From Salinispora fenicalii (GTDB taxonomy: Bacteria > Actinomycetota > Actinomycetes > Mycobacteriales > Micromonosporaceae): DNA of 64,000 nt. Made by a program: the position numbers and the translations under genes. The stretch lies in contig NZ_AZWQ01000010.1 of NCBI RefSeq assembly GCF_000514815.1, positions 157 through 64,156 on the forward strand. The letters run 5' to 3'. The notes below the pieces were generated by a model, which was not told the DNA's origin, made no database searches, and saw only the letters and a list, made by a program, of their open reading frames with translations. Shown piece by piece: positions 1 through 6,894 of the stretch (positions within the stretch are counted from its first letter, which is position 1; each line of letters opens with the position of its first letter).

Positions 1-627
1 CGCAAGACCGCCCTGACCGCTGCTGGCCTGATCGCCACCGGCGGCGCCATCGCCGCCCCCGCCAGCGCCGCCTTCGCCGCCCCCACCGCGCAGCCCACCG
101 CGCAGAGCGAGCGCGACGGCACCCGCGTACTCCCGGTCGACTACGAGGCCCAGCCGAACTTCTACTACTGCGGCCCCGCCGCCGCCCGCAACGCCCTGTC
201 CGTACAGGACAAGGAAATCGACATGGACACGATGGCCAAGCGGATGGGCACCACCGAATCCGGCACCGACTCCATCAACGACATCACCCCAGTGCTGAAC
301 ACCGAAACCGGCAGCGACGTGTACCGCAGCGTCGAGATCTCCACCCCCGCAGCCGACGACAAGCAGACCGACACCCTGCGCGAAGACATCATCCGCACCG
401 TCGACGACGGCCGCGCCGTCGTAGCCAACATCGCCGGCACCGCCACCGACACCAACGGCGAGAGCCACTCCTTCGCCGGCGGCCACTACATCACCGTCAA
501 CGGCTACCGCGACGCCGGCAACGAAGTGAAGATCGCCGACTCGGCGAACCCGAACACCGCCGAGTACTGGATCACCACCGAAGCCCTCGCGGACTGGATC
601 GCCACCCGCGGCTACTCCACCAGCTGA
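1..627 (+). CDS. Secreted C39-like cysteine peptidase, 5' end cut by the window
   Basis: The reading frame is already open at base 1, so the start codon lies outside the window; 208 residues are visible. The visible N-terminus (RKTALTAAGLIATGGAIAAP) is the tail of a Sec-type signal peptide with Ala-rich cleavage sites near residue 27, so the product should be exported. The mature part has a papain-like C39 layout: the nucleophile motif YYCGPAA near visible residue 56, a GGHYITVNGY histidine motif near 161, and an ADSANP turn near 174 that would supply the third catalytic residue. I infer an extracellular cysteine peptidase or a related fold; substrate unknown. There is no ABC transporter domain, so it is not a bacteriocin exporter. 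A strong terminator follows. Confidence 0.75.
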   Translation, partial: RKTALTAAGLIATGGAIAAPASAAFAAPTAQPTAQSERDGTRVLPVDYEAQPNFYYCGPAAARNALSVQDKEIDMDTMAKRMGTTESGTDSINDITPVLNTETGSDVYRSVEISTPAADDKQTDTLREDIIRTVDDGRAVVANIAGTATDTNGESHSFAGGHYITVNGYRDAGNEVKIADSANPNTAEYWITTEALADWIATRGYSTS

Positions 628-640
628 CCACCACCAGACC

Positions 641-670
641 AGGGCCGGCCCCCACCAAGGGGCCGGCCCT
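641..670 (+). terminator. Rho-independent-type terminator after the C39-like peptidase
   Basis: A perfect 12-bp inverted repeat (641-652 with 659-670) with a 6-nt loop lies 13 bases after the peptidase stop. It is GC-rich and is followed by a T-containing stretch (cgtcgttgt) rather than a clean T-run, as is usual in high-GC actinobacteria. Confidence 0.75.
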
Positions 671-733
671 CGTCGTTGTCCGCCGAGGCCGGATGGGTGC
701 GGGCCCGGGGTTGGACCGGTAGTCTGAGCCACC

Positions 734-1111
734 GTGACCGGTTACCTGGGCTCATACGCGATGCTCGGGCTCCTGCTCCTCGCCAGTCTGCTCTTCTTCG
801 TAACGGCCTTCTCGGCCAACCGGATCCTGCGCCCGGCCCGCCCTGCCGAGCCGCCGGGTAAGCGCGCTACCTACGAGTGCGGGCTAGACCCGGTGGGCGG
901 TGATTGGGCGCAAGCCCAGATTCGTTACTACGTGTACGCCTACCTGTACGTGTTGTTTGCGGTCGAGGCGGTCTTTCTCTTTCCCTGGGCTGTGATCTTC
1001 AACCGGCGTGGCTACGGGCTGGTCACCGTCGTGGAGATGGCGATCTTCGTGGCGGTGCTGGCGCTGGGCATCCTCTACGCCTGGCGGAAGAACATTCTGC
1101 GCTGGACCTGA
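734..1111 (+). CDS. nuoA: NADH-quinone oxidoreductase subunit A, stand-alone copy
   Basis: This 125-residue protein is a full-length NuoA/ND3-type subunit with three membrane segments (about 5-27, 67-89, 95-117). The TM1-TM2 loop keeps the canonical YECGLDP motif (near residue 47), whose Cys lies by the quinone/gating region in complex I, and TM2 keeps the acidic FAVEAVFLFPWA motif. It is not followed by nuoB: the next gene is convergent folP2. The sequence therefore looks functional but orphaned from an operon; it could serve a main complex I encoded elsewhere. A second, strongly diverged nuoA at 45932 heads the unusual cluster and lacks the ECG motif, so the two copies are not recent duplicates. 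Confidence 0.9.
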   Translation: MTGYLGSYAMLGLLLLASLLFFVTAFSANRILRPARPAEPPGKRATYECGLDPVGGDWAQAQIRYYVYAYLYVLFAVEAVFLFPWAVIFNRRGYGLVTVVEMAIFVAVLALGILYAWRKNILRWT

Positions 1112-1183
1112 CCGCTCGGCAGCGGCTTCCGGGTGGTGGCGGTGCGCTCCGTGAGGCCGCGCCGGGTGGACGCAGGTGGTGCG

Positions 1184-2053
1184 TTACGCCAGACCGCGCC
1201 GGGTGGACGCGGGCGGGCGGTCTCCGCGGATGGTGGCCACCATGTCCAGGACCCGGCGGGTCGCCTGCACCTGGTGCGCCCGGAACACCCGGGCGCCCAG
1301 CCAGGCGGAGATGGCGGTGGCGGCGAGGGTGCCCTCCAGTCGCTCGACGGCCGGTAGGTCCAGGGTCTCGCCGATGAAGTCCTTGTTCGACAGGGCAACC
1401 AGCAGCGGCCAGCCGGTCCCGGCGAGCTCGTCGAGGCGGCGGGTGAGCTCCAAGGAGTGGTAAGTGTTCTTACCGAAGTCGTGGGCCGGGTCGATCAGAA
1501 TGCCGTCGGGCCGTACCCCCAGCGACACCGCCCGCTCGGCGAGGCCGGTTACGGTCGCCACCACGTCTGCCAGTACGTCGTCGTAGGCGACCCGGTGTGG
1601 CCGGGTACGCGGTGCAAGCCCGCCCGCATGTGAGCAGAGCAGCCCGGCGCCGGTCTCCGCCGCGACCTGAGCCAGCGCTGGATCGGTGCCGGACCAGGTG
1701 TCATTCAGCAGGTCCGCGCCAGCGGCCACCGCCGCCACGGCTACCTCAGCACGCCAGGTGTCGATCGAGATGACCACGTCGGGGAAGGCAGCGCGGACCG
1801 CGGCGATGGTGGCCACGGTCCGGCGGATCTCCTCGGCCACGTCGACCTCGGCGCCAGGGCCAGCCTTGACCCCGCCGATGTCGATGATGTCCGCGCCCTC
1901 GGCAACCGCGCGCTCCACCGCGCGTAGTGCGCTCTCCTGCCCGAAGGTCGCGCCCCGGTCAAAGAACGAGTCCGGGGTGCGGTTGATGATCGCCATGACT
2001 CCGAGCTCACCGGGGCCGAAGGTTCGTCGGCCGAGCCGCAGTGCGTCCGCCAT
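1184..2053 (-). CDS. folP2: Dihydropteroate synthase-like protein, FolP2 type
   Basis: A 289-residue TIM-barrel pterin-binding protein. The N-terminal strand carries INRTPDSFFD, the DHPS pterin/pyrophosphate motif, followed by DIIDIGG and SIDTWRAEVA. The C-terminal motif reads SNKDFIG where canonical DHPS has SRKxFIG, so the usual Arg is replaced. This pattern matches the FolP2 subgroup (M. tuberculosis Rv1207 type), for which genuine dihydropteroate synthesis has been doubted. I chose the ATG at 2053 because a GGGAGG ribosome site precedes it; an in-frame upstream start at 2149 adds only low-complexity sequence. Neighbours (DivIVA-like, tag, DUF3117) match the mycobacterial folP2 locus, but the glucosyl-3-phosphoglycerate synthase gene normally beside it is absent. 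Confidence 0.85.
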   Translation of the reverse strand: MADALRLGRRTFGPGELGVMAIINRTPDSFFDRGATFGQESALRAVERAVAEGADIIDIGGVKAGPGAEVDVAEEIRRTVATIAAVRAAFPDVVISIDTWRAEVAVAAVAAGADLLNDTWSGTDPALAQVAAETGAGLLCSHAGGLAPRTRPHRVAYDDVLADVVATVTGLAERAVSLGVRPDGILIDPAHDFGKNTYHSLELTRRLDELAGTGWPLLVALSNKDFIGETLDLPAVERLEGTLAATAISAWLGARVFRAHQVQATRRVLDMVATIRGDRPPASTRRGLA

Positions 2054-2206
2054 CCCGCCTCCCGAGGGTGTCGCCGGACCTCCCGGCCGTCCCGACGCTA
2101 GTCGGTGCCCGCCGAGCTGGCCGGACCGGCGGTCGATTCGCCTGCTCACCGGGTATCTGGGGTGGTGGGGTCGCCCCGCCCCGGGTGACGTGCCACGATC
2201 TGGTGC

Positions 2207-2842
2207 ATGGGTCAGGTTCTGCTCCTGCTGGTCGTGGCGCTCACCGTCGCGGCGGTGGTCTTCGGCGTGGCGGTGTTGGTCACCGGTCGGGATTCGGGTC
2301 TTGTGCCAGCCGAGCCGGACGGGACGGCGGTGCCGCTGCCCAGCACCCGCCCGCTGCGGGAGTCCGATATCGGCCAGGTGCGGTTCGACACCGCGCTGCG
2401 TGGGTACCGGATGGCTCAGGTCGACCAGGCGATGCGCCGGGCGGCGTACGACATCGGCTACAAGACGGAGCTGATCGGGGTGTTGGAGGCAGAGGTAACC
2501 GCGTTGCGTGAGGGGCGCAACGCCGACGCTGAAGCACTCTTACGCGCCCGCGAGCAGGCGGCCGGAGCGCACTCCGGGGCCGCCGTTGATCCACCCAGTG
2601 GCGCAGCGCAGCGGGCCCAACCGCAGACCGGCGAGGCCGCTGGCGAGTCGGCGGATGAGGCCCGCTCCGGGGGCGAGGTCCGGTCCGGCGGTGAGGTCCG
2701 GTCAGAATCCGAAGCTCGGTCGGTTGACGAGACCCGATCAGACGCCGAGGCTCGTTCCGGCGGTGAGGTCGTGGGTGAGTCGGCGGAGGATGCTCGGTCA
2801 GCGGGCGTAGCGGACTCGACAGCCCGGTCGGAGTCGGTGTGA
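2207..2842 (+). CDS. DivIVA-domain membrane-anchored protein
   Basis: 211 residues. A single N-terminal membrane helix (about 4-26) is followed by a DivIVA-type segment (about 55-100; VRFDTALRGYRMAQVDQAM, then a heptad-like helix ending in LEAEVTALREG). The C-terminal half is low complexity, with repeated SGGEVR/SEARS blocks rich in Glu, Ser and Arg. DivIVA domains sense curved membrane and form coiled coils, so a role in polar growth or septum placement is likely but inferred. The mycobacterial counterpart sits at the same place between folP2 and tag (Rv1209). Its stop overlaps the next start (GTGA), so the two are probably translationally coupled. Confidence 0.75.
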   Translation: MGQVLLLLVVALTVAAVVFGVAVLVTGRDSGLVPAEPDGTAVPLPSTRPLRESDIGQVRFDTALRGYRMAQVDQAMRRAAYDIGYKTELIGVLEAEVTALREGRNADAEALLRAREQAAGAHSGAAVDPPSGAAQRAQPQTGEAAGESADEARSGGEVRSGGEVRSESEARSVDETRSDAEARSGGEVVGESAEDARSAGVADSTARSESV

Positions 2843-3360
2843 CCGCGGGGGACGACGCCGAGAAGTGGGCCACCGCCGACGGCGCTGGCCTACCCGAGGT
2901 GGCGCGGCCAGGGGCCGCCGAGGTCACCGCGGCGGTGATCGTTGACGCGTCGGCCGAGCAGGTCTTCGCGGCGCTTGTCTCCTGGGAACGACAGGGAGAG
3001 TGGATTCCCTTCACCCAGGTCCGGGTGATCGAGGGGGACGGCGGCGAGGGCAGCCTGGTCGAGGCGGTCACCGCGATCGGACCGGCCACACTCCGCGACG
3101 AGATGCGGGTGGTCCGGGTGGACGCACCGTACGAGGTGCGTGTGATCCACTGCGGGAAGCTGCTGCGCGGCCCCGGCGTGCTGCGATGCACCCCGCTTGC
3201 CGGAGCGCGGACCCAGGTCGTCTGGCACGAGTGGTTCCAGCTTCCGGGCGGGGCGGCTGGACGGGTGGTGTGGCCCTTCTTGTGGCCCGGCTCGAAGGTC
3301 GGCCTCACGCAGGCCCTCCGGCGGTTCGGGCGGCGGGTGGAGCAGGGGCGCCTCCCCTGA
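2839..3360 (+). CDS. SRPBCC/START-like ligand-binding fold protein
   Basis: 173 residues, starting at a GTG inside the stop of the DivIVA-like gene. Residues about 28-165 show the SRPBCC pattern: an initial beta strand (AAVIVDASAEQVFAAL), the W-x-x-Q-x-x-W-I segment, paired beta strands, and a long C-terminal helix (PGSKVGLTQALRRFGRRVEQ). The family binds hydrophobic ligands in a deep pocket (polyketide cyclases, START proteins); the ligand here is unknown. The last codons and the stop lie inside a 36-bp tandem duplication (3328-3399). Confidence 0.7.
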   Translation: MTAGDDAEKWATADGAGLPEVARPGAAEVTAAVIVDASAEQVFAALVSWERQGEWIPFTQVRVIEGDGGEGSLVEAVTAIGPATLRDEMRVVRVDAPYEVRVIHCGKLLRGPGVLRCTPLAGARTQVVWHEWFQLPGGAAGRVVWPFLWPGSKVGLTQALRRFGRRVEQGRLP

Positions 3361-3399
3361 TCTGGGCGGCGGGTGGAGCAGGGCCGCCTCCCCTGATCT
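3328..3399. repeat. 36-bp tandem duplication across a stop codon
   Basis: Bases 3328-3363 and 3364-3399 are the same 36-mer (beginning gggcggcgggtgg, ending ctcccctgatct) with one mismatch. The first copy encodes the final residues and stop of the SRPBCC protein; the second is untranslated. The near identity suggests a recent slippage or unequal exchange event. Confidence 0.9.
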
Positions 3400-3439
3400 G
3401 CGTGGCTGGGGTGTCGGTGCGGTGTCGTAGCGTTGATGC

Positions 3440-4039
3440 GTGACTGATCTTGTGATTGGTGTCGATGGATCGCCCCGCTGCGCCTGGGGGGCGGGCACAC
3501 CCGACTACGCCGTTTACCACGACACCGAGTGGGGTCGCCCGCTGCGCGGCGACGACGCCCTCTATGAGCGGATGACGCTGGAGGCGTTCCAGTCCGGGCT
3601 GTCGTGGCTGACCATCCTGCGGAAGCGAGCCGCGTTTCGGGAGGCGTTCGATGGGTTCCGGATCGAGTCGGTAGCAGCCTTCTCGGCGGCGGACGTTACC
3701 CGGCTACTCAATGACGCCGGCATCGTCCGTAACCGGGCCAAGATCGAGGCGGCGATATCCAACGCGCGGGTCGCGCTGGAGCTTCCGGTCGGTCTCTCCG
3801 CCCTGCTCTGGTCGTTCGCGCCGCCACCGCGGCAGGCCCGGCCGGCCTCTTTCGCGCAGGTGCCGGCGCTGACCGCCGAGTCCACCACGATGGCGAAGGC
3901 GTTGAAGAAGCGGGGTTTCCGGTTTGTCGGCCCGACCACTGCGTACGCGTTGATGCAGGCCACCGGCATGGTTGACGACCACCTCGCCGGTTGCCATGTG
4001 CCGGCGATCGATGCCGACGTGATGGGATGGAGTACATGA
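3440..4039 (+). CDS. tag: DNA-3-methyladenine glycosylase I
   Basis: 199 residues, the usual size. Tag removes 3-methyladenine from alkylated DNA in base-excision repair. The zinc-snap residues are visible: a Cys and His near the N-terminus (RCAWG, YHDTEWG) and a His/Cys pair near the C-terminus (DDHLAGC). The core helix-hairpin-helix region includes the family sequence LEAFQSGLSWLTILRKR and VRNRAKIEA. The GTG start at 3440 gives the expected N-terminus. The stop overlaps the ATG of the next gene (ATGA). Position between a DivIVA-like gene and DUF3117 matches mycobacterial tagA. Confidence 0.95.
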   Translation: MTDLVIGVDGSPRCAWGAGTPDYAVYHDTEWGRPLRGDDALYERMTLEAFQSGLSWLTILRKRAAFREAFDGFRIESVAAFSAADVTRLLNDAGIVRNRAKIEAAISNARVALELPVGLSALLWSFAPPPRQARPASFAQVPALTAESTTMAKALKKRGFRFVGPTTAYALMQATGMVDDHLAGCHVPAIDADVMGWST

Positions 4040-4647
4040 CGACCGACACCGTGGACCGGGCCGACCAGGAGCCCCGCACCGACGGCGCGGACGCCTGGGC
4101 CGTGCTGCTGCCGCCGGGGCGGTACGAGGCGGAGCGGCTCGTGCACCATGACACGTTCGAGCTGAACAGTGCCGAGGGAACACAGCCGCGCCTGGGAGAC
4201 CAGGTCGCGGTGCTGGTAGATGCGCCGTCCAGGCTGGTCGCACTGGGTCGGGTCACCGACATCGGCGACCTGCGTCCGGAAGGCCCGCCCGTGGAGCGGG
4301 TCGAGCCGCGGCTGGTGATCACGTATACCCGACGGTCTTTCGACACTCCGGTGTCGGCCGATGGCCTAGCGGTTGACGGGCCGGTCACACCGCTGGACCC
4401 GACGGCGTTCCAGGCGCTGGCCGACCAGCTCGGCCCGCCCCCGCCCCGACAGCCCTGGATGGTCAGTCTCAACCTGCCGATTGAGGCCGTGTCAGCGGCG
4501 GAGGCGGTCCGGGAGTTCTGGGCCTACGTGCAGGAGTTGGGCCCCCGCGAGCTACCCGCATTCGTCTGGCCGTCCGGCAACGAGCTGGCCATGCAGACGT
4601 TCGTCCTCGGCGAGGAGGCCAACCAGGACCCGGAGGAGGATGACTGA
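4036..4647 (+). CDS. Conserved hypothetical protein coupled to tag
   Basis: 203 residues, acidic at the C-terminus (ends EEANQDPEEDD). No family recognised. The ATG at 4036 overlaps the tag stop by four bases, the best argument for this start and for coupled translation. The middle part reads as alternating beta strands (QVAVLVDAPSRLVALGRVTDI, RLVITYTRRSF), followed by a helical segment (about 145-175) with AVREFWAYVQELG. No signal peptide or membrane segment is visible. A link to DNA repair rests only on the overlap with tag. Confidence 0.7.
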   Translation: MTTDTVDRADQEPRTDGADAWAVLLPPGRYEAERLVHHDTFELNSAEGTQPRLGDQVAVLVDAPSRLVALGRVTDIGDLRPEGPPVERVEPRLVITYTRRSFDTPVSADGLAVDGPVTPLDPTAFQALADQLGPPPPRQPWMVSLNLPIEAVSAAEAVREFWAYVQELGPRELPAFVWPSGNELAMQTFVLGEEANQDPEEDD

Positions 4648-4670
4648 CCGGGGGCAGACTTCGCCCCCGG
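4648..4670. terminator. Bidirectional terminator hairpin between convergent genes
   Basis: CCGGGGGC (4648-4655) pairs perfectly with GCCCCCGG (4663-4670) around a 7-nt loop. It sits directly after the stop at 4647 and five bases before the end of the convergent crotonase gene, so it can serve both. Confidence 0.7.
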
Positions 4671-4675
4671 CGCCG

Positions 4676-5467
4676 TCAGCGGCCCTCGAAGACCGGCTTC
4701 TGTTTGGCGACGAAAGCCATGGTGGCTGACCGGTGGTCGGTGGTGGCGCCACAGATCGACTGAGCCTGTGCCTCGGCGGCCAAGGCGTCGGCGAGAGTGC
4801 CCGCGTCCGCGATGGAGAGCTGCCGTTTGATCGCCCCGTACGCGATGGTTGGGCCAGCCGCCAACCGGGCGGCCAACTCCTGTGCCGCCGGCAGCACCTC
4901 CTCGTCGGTCGCGACCAGCCGGTTGAGCAGGCCGAGCTGGTGGGCCTCCGTCGCCCGTACCGGCTCGGCGAGCATCAGCAGCTCGACGGCCTTGGCGTGG
5001 CCGACGAGCCGGGGCAGCGTCCAGGAGGCGCCGGTGTCGGCGGCGAGCCCAACCTTGGCGAACGCCATCAGGAAGCTGGTGGAGGGTCCGCCGACCCGGA
5101 TGTCGGCGAGGAAGGCCAGTGAGGCACCCGCCCCGGCGGCCATGCCGCCCACGGCGGCGACGACGGGTTTGGCCAGGCCCGCCAGCCGGGCAGCGATCGG
5201 GTTGTAGTGCGTTCCCACGGTGTCCAGTGGGTTACCCTCGCCGGACTCCAGCGTCTGTACGTGCTCGCGCAGGTCCTGACCGGCGCTGAACGAACCGCCC
5301 GACCCGGCCAGCACCACCGCCCGGCAGCTTCGGTCGCTCTCCAGCTCGGCCAGGGCGTCCCGGAATGCCTCCTTCAGCCCCGAGTCGAGCGCGTTCATGG
5401 CCGTGGGCCGGTTCAGGGTGAGGGTGACGACGGCGTCGGTGCGGTCGATGAGGAGTGGCTCGGTCAC
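4676..5467 (-). CDS. Enoyl-CoA hydratase/isomerase, PaaG-like
   Basis: 263 residues of the crotonase superfamily. The oxyanion-hole segments are SFSAGQDLREH (near 60) and GMAAGAGASLAFLADIRV (near 105-125). The second acidic position falls in ADTGASWTLPRLVG, which resembles the PDSGGSWLLPRLVG signature of PaaG, the ring-opening 1,2-epoxyphenylacetyl-CoA isomerase. It follows a PaaX-type regulator by only four bases on the same strand, which supports an aromatic-acid CoA role. The rest of the paa pathway is not here, so a general enoyl-CoA isomerase is possible. Confidence 0.85.
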   Translation of the reverse strand: MTEPLLIDRTDAVVTLTLNRPTAMNALDSGLKEAFRDALAELESDRSCRAVVLAGSGGSFSAGQDLREHVQTLESGEGNPLDTVGTHYNPIAARLAGLAKPVVAAVGGMAAGAGASLAFLADIRVGGPSTSFLMAFAKVGLAADTGASWTLPRLVGHAKAVELLMLAEPVRATEAHQLGLLNRLVATDEEVLPAAQELAARLAAGPTIAYGAIKRQLSIADAGTLADALAAEAQAQSICGATTDHRSATMAFVAKQKPVFEGR

Positions 5468-5471
5468 GGTG

Positions 5472-6290
5472 TCAATGACCTTTCTGTCCAGTTATGCGGT
5501 TACCGGCGTCGAGGCATGTCTCGACGTAGCGGTCGGCGGCCGGCCGTAGCCGGGCCGCGTGACGGTCGAAGAAGCTGCCCGCGGCGGTGCCCGGCCAGCG
5601 CTCCGGGAGCAGCGCCGGCGGCAGCTGCGGGTCCCGGAACAGGAAGGTGCGCCACGCGTGTACGAGCCGGAACCGGGCGGCGTACGCCTCCTCGTCCGGA
5701 CTGCGTACGGTGACCCCGCCGAGTAGCGCCCGCTGTTCGGCGACGAACTGCTCATATGCCCGGCCGATCTCGGCCAGGTCCCAGGCGCGGCGGACAACGC
5801 CCATCGCGCCCGGCGTGCCGGCGACGTGCGCTGCGGTGAACCGCTCGTAGTGCACCCCCGCTTCGTCGAGGAGCAAGTCAACGTCCTCACCCGGTCGGGT
5901 GGCCACCCACGTGCACTCGTCGAGTGTGCCGTAGCCGAGGAAGCTCAGGTTCGCGGCGAGGCGCTGGCGTTCCCGGCGGGTGGTTGGTGCCGACACGACA
6001 AGCAGGTCGAAGCGCCCGTCCCAGCCAGTTTTGCCGGTGCGGTAGATCCGCGTGGCCGCCTCGTCCAACCGGCGAGCGGCTTTCGGGGTGATCGCGTAGC
6101 CGGGTCCGGTGGCCATCCGGAGGGGTTCGAGCCAGCCCTGACGCACCATCCGGGAGACCGCCGTGCGTACCGCTGGCGGTGCGATGCCCAGTGGTGCCAG
6201 CAGCTTGACCAGCGCAGCGACCTGCGCCCGGCCACCTCGGGGCCGGAGGTGGTCGCCGTATAGGTCGAAGAGTGCCGACCGTGCCTGCAT
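5472..6290 (-). CDS. paaX: PaaX-family transcriptional repressor
   Basis: 272 residues. The N-terminal third (about 1-75) is a winged helix (VRTAVSRMVRQGWLEPLR as recognition region), followed by the conserved PaaX central domain (GWDGRFDLLVVSAP, near 88) and the C-terminal PaaX domain (AFRLVHAWRTFLFRDPQLPP, near 210-235). PaaX proteins repress phenylacetate catabolism and are released by phenylacetyl-CoA. Here it precedes the crotonase gene in a two-gene operon and probably controls it and itself. Two TGTnACA boxes lie just upstream of the start (6301-6307 and 6333-6339). Confidence 0.9.
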   Translation of the reverse strand: MQARSALFDLYGDHLRPRGGRAQVAALVKLLAPLGIAPPAVRTAVSRMVRQGWLEPLRMATGPGYAITPKAARRLDEAATRIYRTGKTGWDGRFDLLVVSAPTTRRERQRLAANLSFLGYGTLDECTWVATRPGEDVDLLLDEAGVHYERFTAAHVAGTPGAMGVVRRAWDLAEIGRAYEQFVAEQRALLGGVTVRSPDEEAYAARFRLVHAWRTFLFRDPQLPPALLPERWPGTAAGSFFDRHAARLRPAADRYVETCLDAGNRITGQKGH

Positions 6291-6300
6291 GACCGCACAT

Positions 6301-6339
6301 TGTGACAGGCCTTCTCGGGATAAGCTAGGTTCTGTTACA
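6301..6339. promoter_or_regulatory. Candidate PaaX operator: two spaced TGTnACA boxes
   Basis: TGTGACA at 6301-6307 and TGTTACA at 6333-6339 are direct repeats spaced 32 bases start to start (three helical turns), 11 bases upstream of the paaX start codon. They occupy the divergent region between paaX and the DUF3117 gene. Assignment to PaaX is inference. Confidence 0.35.
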
Positions 6340-6480
6340 TCAATACCGCCTCGGTTTGGGTCCGGCGGTGTTCATCAGGGAAAATCGTTGGTCGACACCC
6401 CGGTGAAGGTTGCGGGTGGTCGTGGCGAAGTGGCTGTGGGGCAACCCACCGACCCTGGTTCAGGTCTGAGGGGAGACAAC

Positions 6481-6648
6481 ATGGCGGCGATGAAGCCGCG
6501 GACGGGCGACGGTCCGCTGGAAGTCACCAAGGAGGGCCGTGGCATCGTCATGCGAGTCCCACTGGAGGGCGGTGGCCGGCTCGTCGTCGAGATGACTCCG
6601 GACGAGGCCAACGCGCTCGGTGAGGCGCTGAGGGCGGCTGCCGGCTGA
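6481..6648 (+). CDS. DUF3117 family small protein
   Basis: 55 residues (starts MAAMKPRTGDGPLEVTKEGR), matching the short actinobacterial DUF3117 family almost end to end, including the MRVPLEGGGRLVVEMTPDEA core. An AGGGGAG ribosome site precedes the ATG by six bases. Function unknown; the family is very conserved in Actinobacteria and the mycobacterial copy (Rv1211) lies in the same neighbourhood after tag. No membrane segment or signal peptide. Confidence 0.9.
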   Translation: MAAMKPRTGDGPLEVTKEGRGIVMRVPLEGGGRLVVEMTPDEANALGEALRAAAG

Positions 6649-6695
6649 GTACGGACCGTCTGCGCCTCGCGTGGGCGGTCCATCCGCCTCCTGAT

Positions 6696-6720
6696 CCACC
6701 GGCGTTTCCCGCGCCGGTGG
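6696..6720 (+). terminator. Hairpin after the DUF3117 gene
   Basis: CCACCGGCG (6696-6704) and CGCCGGTGG (6712-6720) form a perfect 9-bp stem with loop tttcccg, 48 bases after the DUF3117 stop. There is no T-run, so termination is inferred. Confidence 0.45.
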
Positions 6721-6894
6721 TCGTAGGCGTTGCTGAAGCGGGACGGCGAGGCGGTGGCTGCCCGGGACTCCGGGCGGCCACCGCCGGTCGTCGCCGACCC
6801 CACCGCGCTGCCCCGGCAGTCGGTTAATGGATCTTCTCCTGACCTGCGGAGGTAGCTCCGCGGGCTTCACTTCTCCTGGAAGGTACGGCGTCGC

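Noticed and set aside
2280..3500. 406-codon minus-strand ORF opposite the DivIVA-like and SRPBCC genes
   Set aside because: Pro/Arg/His-rich with no domain; it is the antisense shadow of recognisable genes in high-GC DNA.
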